Made by a program: the position numbers and the translations under genes. Of a DNA stretch of 40,897 nt, positions 31,921 to 39,720 are shown one piece after another. Below the pieces are notes generated by a model. The model worked only from the letters and a program-made list of their open reading frames with translations. It ran no database searches and was not told the DNA's origin. Each line of letters begins with the position of its first letter. Positions within the stretch are counted from its first letter, which is position 1. The DNA is from Candidatus Saccharimonadota bacterium (GTDB taxonomy: Bacteria > Patescibacteriota > Saccharimonadia > Saccharimonadales > Saccharimonadaceae), in assembly GCA_017512085.1 (NCBI GenBank), contig JAFWHD010000001.1:1-40897 (forward strand), given 5' to 3'.

Positions 31921-34356
31921 TGAATACTGTTTCAATGCCTCCACTACTCCTTCTCTATCTGCCGCAATTAATTCTATCCTCGCCTTAATTTCCTTTTCAC
32001 CAATCTCTATTGCTCGCGTGAGTACTGGATCAGATTTTTTCGGCCCAAAGAATTTTACGTATTTTTCCAATTCTTCTTCCGTCCGCATCAAATTCGCAAT
32101 GTAGCGAGGATAGGAATCCATCGTTTTTTCACCCATCATGCTCACAATATAATCCCATTTTTCCGTCATCCATTGGAACACTTTCTTCGAAATCTTTTCA
32201 TTCCTGTACAAATAAATAAACAAATATAATTGATCTTGTGGCTTCACTACTTCTGGCTGTTCCAAAAGATTCATTAGTTTTTCTAATACACCCAAATCTT
32301 TTGAAATCGTCCCCGCATATAGTAAATCAAATTTTATTTCCGGATCCGCTTCATTTTTGTAAGCCTCTATGTATTCATCTATCATTTCTGGTTCCAGATA
32401 AATCTTCGCATCTAACACATCATCGCGAATCTCTGGATCTATTTCTGCATAATTCGTTTGATATAATCCAGACAATTTCTCCAAATTTGGTATATCTTCC
32501 GCATAAAAGTCTAATCCAGTAAGTATCGCCCGCAACCTCAATATATTTTCATCGTCATCTGGTCTTGTCGTGAGTCCTACCTCCGCAAGTTTCGGCGCCA
32601 CTAGTTTTTTCACATACTCTTTCAGCATATTATCTTCTTTTGAATCATCTGCGAAAAACACTTTCAAGCTTCCAATGATTGCCGACACAATATTCCACAC
32701 TGCCGCCGAATTTTCCTCGCGGAATTTCCAAGCCAGCGGTACCAATGTTTCTGCTTTTGCGAGATTCGTCCGTGTCGTCAATGATTTGTCAATCAGCAGT
32801 CGCAATTTTTCTTCAAGCGTCAATTCATCAAATCTCGTAAGTCGCTCATTAAATTCTGCCTCCGCGAGATTAATAATATAATGTCCGCTCATATCTTCCG
32901 TCACTTCTGGTACCGGCCAATTAGACTCCTTCATTTCGCCATCCAGCAAAAATCTCTTCTGCTCATTCCCCGTAAATACTGGGTACCCAGGCTTATCTAT
33001 AAACGAATGCATTAGCTTCTTCACATCAAATGACGCGTGTTCGTTTAGCGCCGCCCACAAATCATCTCCCACAGTATTTCCATATTTATGCTTTTCAAAA
33101 TAATCTTTTAGTCCTGCGCAAAAATCTTCCCATCCCATCGCTCGTATTAACATCAGCATCAAATGCGCGCCCTTAGAATACACAATCGCCGAATCAAACA
33201 ACGTCGCAATTTCCGCTGGCTCTTTCACATCCTGATGTACCGACTGTACCCCCTCATACGCATCTCGCACCAATGCCGAATAACAATCCCGCGTAAAGAA
33301 TCCTTCAAAAATCTGGTATTCAGGATGAATGAAATCAGTCGCATAGTATTCCATAATTGACGCAAAAGATTCATTTAGCCACAAATCATCCCACCATTCC
33401 ATTGTCACGAGATCACCAAACCACTGATGCGAAAGTTCGTGTGATACGGTCAGCGCTACGCCTTTTTTCGTTCCTAGCGTCGCCGCTTTTGATACTAGCA
33501 TCATTGTCTCACGGTAAGTCACCAACCCCCAATTTTCCATTGCTCCCGCTTCAAAATCTGGCAGAGCTACCTGATCTAGTTTCTTTAATGGATATGGCAC
33601 ACCAAAATTATCATCATAAAATTCTAGTGACCTCGCTGCGATTTCATTCGCATAATCCACCGAATCAATCTCCTGCGCGAGCGAGCAATAAGTCGTAATC
33701 GCAACTCCGTGTTTATTTGTCACGGTTTTTCCTTGCAGTGGCCCCACTACCCACGCTAGTAAATACGTAGACATTCGCGGAGTTTCTTCAAACTCATATT
33801 CGATATATTTATCCGCCTTCTTTTTCCCATCTTCATCATAAAAAATCGTATATAATCCGTCTGGCACCTTATTATATTTTTGCGTTTTCTCTACTGGCAT
33901 ATTAGATAATACGGTGTCACCTACTTCTGGCACAGTAATCTTCACCCGAAACACCGCCTTCGCTCCCGGCTCATCTACACACGGAAATGCCTCTCTCGCA
34001 TAATGACTTTCAAATTGCGTCGCCACTATCGTTTCTGTCTTACCATCATGTTCGTAAGTTGATAAATACGCCCCCTGCATATTTTCGTTCAAAGTCCCGA
34101 TATATCTTATTAGTATCTCCGTCTCACCTTTCGCTACATTTTTTAGTACCAAATGATTATCTCGCATCTCATAATTGGCATTTTCCCCATTCACCATTAC
34201 CTGTTCTATCGTCAGCCCCACCGAGTCTAGTTTTATCGTTTCTTCTTTTGCTTCCCCCTGGATTATCACTACACCCCCCAATTTTTTACCGTCCTTATCA
34301 ATCCCAATGCTGAGGTCATATTCTCTCGGCACAAAATACTTAGCTAATCTCTCCAT
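31918..34356 (-). CDS. pepN: M1-family aminopeptidase (PepN type)
   Basis: 812 residues, zinc metallopeptidase that removes N-terminal residues from peptides; useful to an auxotroph scavenging amino acids. The exopeptidase motif GAMENWGLVTYRE and zinc site HELSHQWFGDLVTMEWWDDLWLNE are intact. N-terminal beta domain and C-terminal helical domain are in the usual order. No signal peptide, so cytoplasmic. GGAGGAGA Shine-Dalgarno before ATG; 14 nt behind ftsH on the same strand, probably co-transcribed. Confidence 0.94.
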   Translation of the reverse strand: MERLAKYFVPREYDLSIGIDKDGKKLGGVVIIQGEAKEETIKLDSVGLTIEQVMVNGENANYEMRDNHLVLKNVAKGETEILIRYIGTLNENMQGAYLSTYEHDGKTETIVATQFESHYAREAFPCVDEPGAKAVFRVKITVPEVGDTVLSNMPVEKTQKYNKVPDGLYTIFYDEDGKKKADKYIEYEFEETPRMSTYLLAWVVGPLQGKTVTNKHGVAITTYCSLAQEIDSVDYANEIAARSLEFYDDNFGVPYPLKKLDQVALPDFEAGAMENWGLVTYRETMMLVSKAATLGTKKGVALTVSHELSHQWFGDLVTMEWWDDLWLNESFASIMEYYATDFIHPEYQIFEGFFTRDCYSALVRDAYEGVQSVHQDVKEPAEIATLFDSAIVYSKGAHLMLMLIRAMGWEDFCAGLKDYFEKHKYGNTVGDDLWAALNEHASFDVKKLMHSFIDKPGYPVFTGNEQKRFLLDGEMKESNWPVPEVTEDMSGHYIINLAEAEFNERLTRFDELTLEEKLRLLIDKSLTTRTNLAKAETLVPLAWKFREENSAAVWNIVSAIIGSLKVFFADDSKEDNMLKEYVKKLVAPKLAEVGLTTRPDDDENILRLRAILTGLDFYAEDIPNLEKLSGLYQTNYAEIDPEIRDDVLDAKIYLEPEMIDEYIEAYKNEADPEIKFDLLYAGTISKDLGVLEKLMNLLEQPEVVKPQDQLYLFIYLYRNEKISKKVFQWMTEKWDYIVSMMGEKTMDSYPRYIANLMRTEEELEKYVKFFGPKKSDPVLTRAIEIGEKEIKARIELIAADREGVVEALKQYS

Positions 34357-34370
34357 ACTCTCCTCCTATT

Positions 34371-36308
34371 TTAATTATGTAATTTTGCCGAATCAGGCAT
34401 TTTTGCTGGTTTCAATAAACCTTCCAACTCCGCTTCTTCCAAAGTTTCGTGTGCTAACAATTCTTCCGCTAGCTTATCTAAGACTGCTTTATTGTATTTT
34501 AATACCACTTCCGCTCGCACCGCCGCTTCATCGGACAATTTCTTTATTTCGTTATCAATAATCTCTGCCGTCTTTTCGGAATAAGGCTTCCCGGTCGTAA
34601 TCGTGTAATATCCCGTTGACTCACTTGGATAGACTAGATTTCGCGTAGCCGAACCCATTCCTTCCTCTACTATCATTGATTTCGCTAGCTCCGCTACGTT
34701 CCTAAGGTCACTCGACGCCCCCGTCGTAATCGCATCCGTCCCAAAGATAAGTTTCTCCGCCGCACGACCGCCCATCGCTCGTGCTAATATATCCTTTAAT
34801 TCGTAGATATTTTTATAACTTCTATCTTCTGGCGGCAAAAACCAAGTCACGCCCCCAGTTTGCCCTCGTGGAATAATAGTTACCTTATGTACTGGATCCG
34901 AATCAGGCAACACATGACCGACTATAGCGTGTCCCGCCTCGTGATACGCGGTGATTTTGCGCTCCTTTTCATTCATTACCTTAGACTTTCTCTCTGGCCC
35001 TATCGCCACTCGCTCAAATGCTTCCGTTAAATCACTATTCGTAATTGACTTATGTCCTTCTCGCGCCGCAGTAATTGCGGCCTCATTCGCAATATTCGCG
35101 AGATCCGCTCCAGACGAACCAGCTGTTTTCTTCGCTAATGCTTCCAGATCTACATCTGCCTCTACCGGCTTTCCCTTAAAATGAACTTTTAATATTTCTA
35201 GCCTGTCTTTCCGTTCTGGCAAAGTCACATTTACATGTCGGTCAAATCTACCTGGGCGTAACAGTGCCTTATCTAGCATATCCACACGGTTCGTCGCCGC
35301 CATCACTATTACACCACTATCATTATCAAACCCATCCATTTCCACGAGTATTTGATTCAATGTCTGCTCATCCTCGCGTCCAGCCCCACCTCTCGCATCA
35401 CGCTTATGTGCCACCGCATCTATCTCATCTATAAATATGATGGACGGCGCATTTTTCTTTGCCTTGCCAAACAAATCTCGCACTCTGCTCGCCCCCACCC
35501 CCACAAACATCTCCGCAAACTCCGAACCAGAAATGGAGAAAAATGGCACATCCGCCTCACCCGCCACTGCTCGCGCCATGAGCGTCTTACCAGTCCCCGG
35601 GTCCCCTGCCAGTAGCACACCGCGTGGGATCTTCGCGCCTAACTTCTCATATTTCTTTGGATTTTTCAAGAAATCCACTATCTCCGTCAAATCCTGCTTC
35701 GCTGCTTCATTCCCCGCCACATCCTTAAATAAGACTTTTTTCTTGTCTGGACCATATAGCCTCGCCCTAGACTTGCCAAATCCCATTGACGCATTATTTG
35801 CCGACTGCGCCTGACGCATCATCCACGAGAAGAATATAATAATAGCAACTATCGGCAACACCGTTAATACTATATTTAGTATTATCCCGCCCACATCCAC
35901 ATCTTCTTCATATTCTATTACAGGATATTTACCCTGACAATCCGTCAATTCGCTTCCAGTCAAATTTTCACAATAATTTATCAACCCCTGATCATAAAGT
36001 GTCCCCGCTCCATCCTTTCGCGAAACCTGCGACGGCTTTTCTTCGCCTTTTAGCGTAATATCCAAATTATTTCCTGTCACAGTAATCTTCGCTATGTCAC
36101 CATCTGGATTATTAGCTCGCTCTATTACTTCCGATATCGGCACGATATTACTATTTTTCGTACTCCCGCCCCCCTGTAGATTTACTATGAGTAGCACCGC
36201 AAAACATAACAAAATCCCTGTAAATAACACTCCCCTCACCGCACTACTTTTATTATCCTGTGGATTCGGCTGCCTCGGCGCCGACTTTTTTTCATTTTTC
36301 TCCGCCAC
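34371..36308 (-). CDS. ftsH: ATP-dependent zinc metalloprotease FtsH
   Basis: 645 residues. Two membrane helices (about 24-43 and 146-163) enclose an extracytoplasmic domain; then linker, AAA module with [25 protein letters not shown] and SRH region RPGRFDRHV, and the protease with HEAGH (about 428) and the third zinc ligand region [13 protein letters not shown]. It degrades membrane and regulatory proteins. GTG start behind AAGGAGAT. The extracytoplasmic part has two Cys, [12 protein letters not shown]. Confidence 0.96.
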   Translation of the reverse strand: MAEKNEKKSAPRQPNPQDNKSSAVRGVLFTGILLCFAVLLIVNLQGGGSTKNSNIVPISEVIERANNPDGDIAKITVTGNNLDITLKGEEKPSQVSRKDGAGTLYDQGLINYCENLTGSELTDCQGKYPVIEYEEDVDVGGIILNIVLTVLPIVAIIIFFSWMMRQAQSANNASMGFGKSRARLYGPDKKKVLFKDVAGNEAAKQDLTEIVDFLKNPKKYEKLGAKIPRGVLLAGDPGTGKTLMARAVAGEADVPFFSISGSEFAEMFVGVGASRVRDLFGKAKKNAPSIIFIDEIDAVAHKRDARGGAGREDEQTLNQILVEMDGFDNDSGVIVMAATNRVDMLDKALLRPGRFDRHVNVTLPERKDRLEILKVHFKGKPVEADVDLEALAKKTAGSSGADLANIANEAAITAAREGHKSITNSDLTEAFERVAIGPERKSKVMNEKERKITAYHEAGHAIVGHVLPDSDPVHKVTIIPRGQTGGVTWFLPPEDRSYKNIYELKDILARAMGGRAAEKLIFGTDAITTGASSDLRNVAELAKSMIVEEGMGSATRNLVYPSESTGYYTITTGKPYSEKTAEIIDNEIKKLSDEAAVRAEVVLKYNKAVLDKLAEELLAHETLEEAELEGLLKPAKMPDSAKLHN

Positions 36309-36370
36309 TTGTATCTCCTTTTTTCTATTGTATCACAGAAATTTCAAAAGTGTGATATAATATATAGTAT

Positions 36371-36446
36371 CTGGGTGTGGCGCAGTTGGTAGCGCGCGAC
36401 TTTTGGGAAGTCGAGGCCGTCGGTTCAAGTCCGATCACCCAGACCA
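36371..36446 (+). tRNA. tRNA-Pro (TGG anticodon)
   Basis: Acceptor CTGGGTG/CACCCAG, anticodon stem CGACT/AGTCG with loop TTTGGGA (TGG), T arm, encoded CCA; preceded by TGATATAAT. Confidence 0.95.
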
Positions 36447-36535
36447 GTAGGAGGCGAGCGAAAAGAAAAAGCTCGCTTTTTCTTTTCCGAGACGACGCCC
36501 TGGTCTTTTATTTTTTTGCGCAGCAAAAAATAAGC
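36447..36535 (+). terminator. tRNA-Pro trailer unit a: two hairpins
   Basis: GACCAG...GGCG pairs with CGCC...CTGGTC around an inner stem AAAAGAAAAAG/CTTTTTCTTTT, then T run; a second palindrome TTATTTTTTTGC/GCAAAAAATAA follows. Confidence 0.75.
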
Positions 36536-36632
36536 CCCACAAGGTTGGTGAGCGAAAAACTAAAACTTGTTTTAGTTTTTCCGAGACAACAAAGTGGTCC
36601 TTTATTTTTTGCGTAGCAAAAAAATAAGCCCC
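36536..36632 (+). repeat. Trailer unit b without a tRNA
   Basis: Repeats the constant parts of unit a (GAGCG, CCGAGAC, the TTTTTTGCG/GCAAAAAA palindrome, ATAAGCCCCACAAG), but the stem is AAAAACTAAAAC/GTTTTAGTTTTT, a different palindrome. No tRNA stands before it; perhaps a lost tRNA copy. Confidence 0.65.
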
Positions 36633-36665
36633 ACAAGAGTATAAATTATGGTATAATATATTTAT

Positions 36666-36741
36666 CTGGGATTGGCGCAGTTGGTAGCGCGCACGCCTGG
36701 GGGGCGTGAGGTCGCCAGTTCAAGTCTGGTATCCCAGACCA
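36666..36741 (+). tRNA. tRNA-Pro (GGG anticodon)
   Basis: Acceptor CTGGGAT/ATCCCAG, anticodon stem CACGC/GCGTG with loop CTGGGGG (GGG), encoded CCA; TATAAT box just upstream. A third copy of the trailer unit (c) runs to about 36832. Confidence 0.95.
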
Positions 36742-36832
36742 GTAGGAGGCGAGTAAAAAGAAAAAGCTCGCTTTTTCTATTTTGAGACGACGCCCTGGGC
36801 TTTTATTTTTTTGCGAAGCAAAAAAATAAGAC
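36742..36832 (+). terminator. tRNA-Pro trailer unit c
   Basis: Same two-hairpin unit as 36447-36535, with AAAAAGAAAAAG/CTTTTTCTATTTT and the 12-bp A/T palindrome. Confidence 0.7.
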
Positions 36833-36850
36833 CATTAGTCGGCACAAAAA

Positions 36851-36926
36851 TGGTCAGGGTGATCGGACTTGAACCGACGACCTCAGCGTCCCGAACGCTG
36901 CGCGCTACCAACTGCGCCACACCCTG
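36851..36926 (-). tRNA. tRNA-Pro (CGG anticodon)
   Basis: Acceptor CAGGGTG/CACCCTG, anticodon stem CAGCG/CGCTG with loop TTCGGGA (CGG), encoded CCA. Body closely resembles the TGG tRNA. Converges with the GGG tRNA. Confidence 0.95.
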
Positions 36927-36982
36927 ATACAGCATATTATACCATATTTTATAAAGTTTTCTATATAAAAACATCATTCATG

Positions 36983-39118
36983 TTACTCATACACCGGCAA
37001 ATCATCGCCAAACGGATCCGCATCACTCACGCCATACCAATCATCACTATATACATCATCTTTAAACCCATCCCCATCCATATCTTTACTACCATATCCA
37101 GCCGATCCCACGCCACCCCCATCACTCGTACCATACATATCATATCCCAACTCCATGAGAAATCTTGATGGCATATTTGCGCTTCTATCCCCAAACGAAA
37201 ACCTACTCCCCGCATAAGTAAGGAATAATTTTTTCATCGCTCTTGTCATCCCCACATACATTAGTCTCCGTTCTTCTTCTAATTCCGTATTATCATCTAC
37301 ACACCGCGAGCTCGGGAATAATCCTTCTTCTAATCCCACGATAAATACCACTGGAAATTCCAATCCCTTTGCTGCATGTAGCGTCATCAGCGTCACCGCA
37401 TCCGTCAATGATTTTTCATCCGCCGACGACATCAGCGTCGCATCCGCCAGGAAATCTGACAAGGTGTCATATTCCGCCGCATTCGCCGCTAGTACCTCCA
37501 AGTTTTTCATTCGCTCTTCCGCACTCGGCGTCCCATCATCCGTTAATGTCCGGAAATCAAAATACGCTACCACATCTCGCACTATTTCGCCTGGGTTCTC
37601 CCCCTCCGTCACTTTTCTCAGGAACCCCGCCAGTTTCCTTAACGCTTCTTTTGCTTTTCCCGATTTTACCACATCCACGAGGTCCGCATTAAATAGTGGC
37701 TTTTCATCACTAATTGCATCCACCGCCGCCAGGATTTTAGTTAGCGATACCTCACCAATTCCCGATAGTACATTAGAAACCACCCTAGAAATAGACACGA
37801 CGTCTCGCTGATTCACGATAATCTTTAATATCGCTAGCACATCTTTTACCTCTTTCCGGTCGTAAAATCTCACCCCACCGACTATTTTATATGGAATATG
37901 CATCCCCATGAACGCTTTTTCAAAATTATACGACTGCGCATTTGTGCGATAAAGCACCGCATAATTTCCATATTCTGGAAAATCTTTTTGCATTCTCAAT
38001 ATTGTCATCGCCACATAGGTCGCTTCCGCTGTTTCATCTCTGAGACTCTCTATATCCACTGGCTCGCCTTTTCCCGCTTCGGTAAAAAGCGTCTTATCTG
38101 TCCGCTCGGTATTTTGCGTAATAATTTTTTGTGCAGCCCCTAGGATATTTTCCGTTGAACGATAATTTTGTTCTAATTTTATCACTTTCGCTCCCGGAAA
38201 ATCTTTCGTAAAATTCAATATATTACGAAAATCCGCCCCCCGCCACGAATAAATAGATTGCCAATCATCCCCTACCGCACAAATATTTCTTTTTTCATTT
38301 ACCAATAATTTTAAAATATGATACTGCACCATATTCGTATCTTGGTACTCATCAATTAGAATGTATTGGAATTTCTGTTGCCATTTTTCTCGTATCTCGC
38401 GATGCTTAGTAAATAGCTCAAGCTCTTTTAGCAACAAATCATCAAAATCCAGTGCCCCCGCCTTCGTTTTTTCTGCCTCATACATAGCAAAAATCTTGGC
38501 TATATGTTTCTGGTTTGGATAATAAGCATCCGCTTCATACTCCGCTGGCCCATTTCCTTTATTTTTTTCCGCCGAAATCACCGCCTGCACTGTCTTTGGT
38601 TTCAAACTTTTGTTGTCTGTTAATTTTAAATTCTTTATAATTCGCCGAATCAAAGAAATCTGATCATCTGTATCGTAAATCACGAAATCCCTCGGCAGAT
38701 TCAATGCCATATATTCCTGCCGCAGTATCCGCACCGCTATACCATGAAAAGTTCCCATATAGGGCATAAAACCTCTCGGCGGCAACAAATCATCTCTCTC
38801 CTGTAATGATTCTACTGTTTGATTTTTTCCTCGCAATAATTTCCACAGACGCTCTCGCATTTCATTTGCCGCTTTATTCGTAAAAGTTACCGCCAGTATC
38901 GCATGAGGCTCCACTCCGTGTCGTATCAAATTCGCAATGCGATGTGTCAATGTCTTCGTCTTTCCAGATCCCGCCCCTGCCAGTATTAGCACTGGCCCCA
39001 CCAATGTCTCTACCGCCTCTCCCTGCGCAGGATTCAGCCCCGCGAGAATCGGATCAATCTCCGCGGCCTCTTCATTTGCCTGTACCCCAGTCTCATCTCT
39101 CTCCACTTTTTTATCCAT
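36983..39118 (-). CDS. UvrD/PcrA-type superfamily 1 DNA helicase
   Basis: About 711 residues. Motif I ILAGAGSGKTKTLTHRI, Ia VTFTNKAANEMRER, II LIDEYQDTN, III GDDWQSIYSWRGA, IV LEQNYRST, V VTLMTLHAAKGLEFPVVFIVG and VI EERRLMYVGMTRA are complete. It unwinds 3'-5' in excision repair and removes RecA filaments. The C-terminal 60 residues are Asp/Gly-rich and acidic, not the usual PcrA RNA-polymerase-binding tail. TGCTATAAT ends 6 nt before ATG 39118 (MDKKVERDE), so the 16-codon upstream extension is rejected. Confidence 0.94.
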   Translation of the reverse strand: MDKKVERDETGVQANEEAAEIDPILAGLNPAQGEAVETLVGPVLILAGAGSGKTKTLTHRIANLIRHGVEPHAILAVTFTNKAANEMRERLWKLLRGKNQTVESLQERDDLLPPRGFMPYMGTFHGIAVRILRQEYMALNLPRDFVIYDTDDQISLIRRIIKNLKLTDNKSLKPKTVQAVISAEKNKGNGPAEYEADAYYPNQKHIAKIFAMYEAEKTKAGALDFDDLLLKELELFTKHREIREKWQQKFQYILIDEYQDTNMVQYHILKLLVNEKRNICAVGDDWQSIYSWRGADFRNILNFTKDFPGAKVIKLEQNYRSTENILGAAQKIITQNTERTDKTLFTEAGKGEPVDIESLRDETAEATYVAMTILRMQKDFPEYGNYAVLYRTNAQSYNFEKAFMGMHIPYKIVGGVRFYDRKEVKDVLAILKIIVNQRDVVSISRVVSNVLSGIGEVSLTKILAAVDAISDEKPLFNADLVDVVKSGKAKEALRKLAGFLRKVTEGENPGEIVRDVVAYFDFRTLTDDGTPSAEERMKNLEVLAANAAEYDTLSDFLADATLMSSADEKSLTDAVTLMTLHAAKGLEFPVVFIVGLEEGLFPSSRCVDDNTELEEERRLMYVGMTRAMKKLFLTYAGSRFSFGDRSANMPSRFLMELGYDMYGTSDGGGVGSAGYGSKDMDGDGFKDDVYSDDWYGVSDADPFGDDLPVYE

Positions 39119-39133
39119 TATCTCATTATAGCA
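39119..39133 (-). promoter_or_regulatory. Extended -10 box, leaderless start of the helicase gene
   Basis: TGCTATAAT with TATAAT at 39125-39130 (minus strand), 6 nt from ATG 39118. Confidence 0.65.
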
Positions 39134-39180
39134 TATTATCTTCCTTTTCCGCTCTTCCTTTTCCATCCCATCCGCAATAC

Positions 39181-39218
39181 TTGACGGAACCTACTACCAT
39201 TAGTATAATGGTAGTAGG
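39181..39218 (+). promoter_or_regulatory. Small-RNA promoter with overlapping inverted repeat
   Basis: TTGACG (39181-39186), exactly 17 nt, TATAAT (39204-39209). CCTACTACCATT and AATGGTAGTAGG (39190-39218) form an inverted repeat centred on the -10 box, placed like an operator. Confidence 0.65.
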
Positions 39219-39292
39219 TGGTGACTCTAGAAATCACCAGTTGTTGAAGTAGATTGCTATTCACCGAAAAGGTGGATAGTAATCTTTTTTAT
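39216..39292 (+). ncRNA. Predicted 77-nt small RNA antisense to small ORF 39257-39361
   Basis: First stem GGTGA-CTCTAGAAA-TCACC, then terminator AGATTGCTATTCACC/GGTGGATAGTAATCT (39251-39285) with TTTTTT. Shares the loop ACTCTAGAAATC with the RNA at 2858-2932. Overlaps the opposite ORF by about 35 nt. Confidence 0.5.
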
Positions 39293-39361
39293 TTTCAGCT
39301 TAAGTATGAGTCTAAAGTTTACCTTATGACAATTAATCCATAAACGTAGCTCTATTTTCAT
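39257..39361 (-). CDS. Small ORF, 34 residues, basic; toxin-like layout
   Basis: ATG behind a perfect AAAGGAGG. Peptide begins MKIELRLWINCHKVNF and continues RLILKLKIKKITIHLFGE: basic and alternating hydrophobic. The upstream block (CTAGATAGT, TTCCCC, A-rich stretch, SD) matches that before the ORF at 2912-3007, which also lies behind a FISUMP gene. The stop lies in the terminator of the opposite small RNA. No family recognised. A peptide held in check by the antisense RNA is inferred. Confidence 0.45.
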   Translation of the reverse strand: MKIELRLWINCHKVNFRLILKLKIKKITIHLFGE

Positions 39362-39528
39362 ACTTCCTCCTTTTTGTTTTTGTTTCAAATCGGGGGAATC
39401 AGCCTAGACTATCTAGAATCGTCACGAAATAAATCCCCCCATTAGTGAGCGAATTATTCATTTCGGCACTCGTTAGTCTGAGGGAGAATTTATGCTCGCA
39501 AATTAAACTTCACGAACCTGCTAGTACC

Positions 39529-39569
39529 CTATCACACTGCTTTCTAAAAATCAACCCCCCACCATAAAA
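39529..39569 (-). other. Conserved block downstream of FISUMP gene 2
   Basis: Counterpart of 3161-3201 (about 30 of 41 identical), same distance class from the gene end. The stretch 39370-39528 between it and the small ORF shows nothing else I can name. Confidence 0.5.
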
Positions 39570-39714
39570 ATGAACTATTCTCACACTCACCGAGGTGAAA
39601 AAATCAAAAAATAATTTGATGGGAGCCCTCCACTATTACAGTAGTGGCTTCCCATCACTATTTTTTGATTTTTTCAGCCTTTATATGGTTCGTTTGGAGA
39701 ATAGTTCATTTTTT
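39566..39714. repeat. Nested palindrome just after FISUMP gene 2
   Basis: 149 bp, 6 nt from the stop. Outer arms AAAAATGAACTATTCTC/GAGAATAGTTCATTTTTT, middle arms GAAAAAATCAAAAAATA...TGATGGGAG and complement, and a cap CCACTA-TTACAG-TAGTGG. Built like families I-III but single in the window; may act as the gene's terminator. Confidence 0.8.
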
Positions 39715-39720
39715 CTAGAA

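Noticed and set aside
36441-36832. CRISPR-like array in the repeated units between tRNA-Pro genes
   Set aside because: Only three irregular units, each a terminator-like hairpin pair, with no unique spacers and no cas genes.
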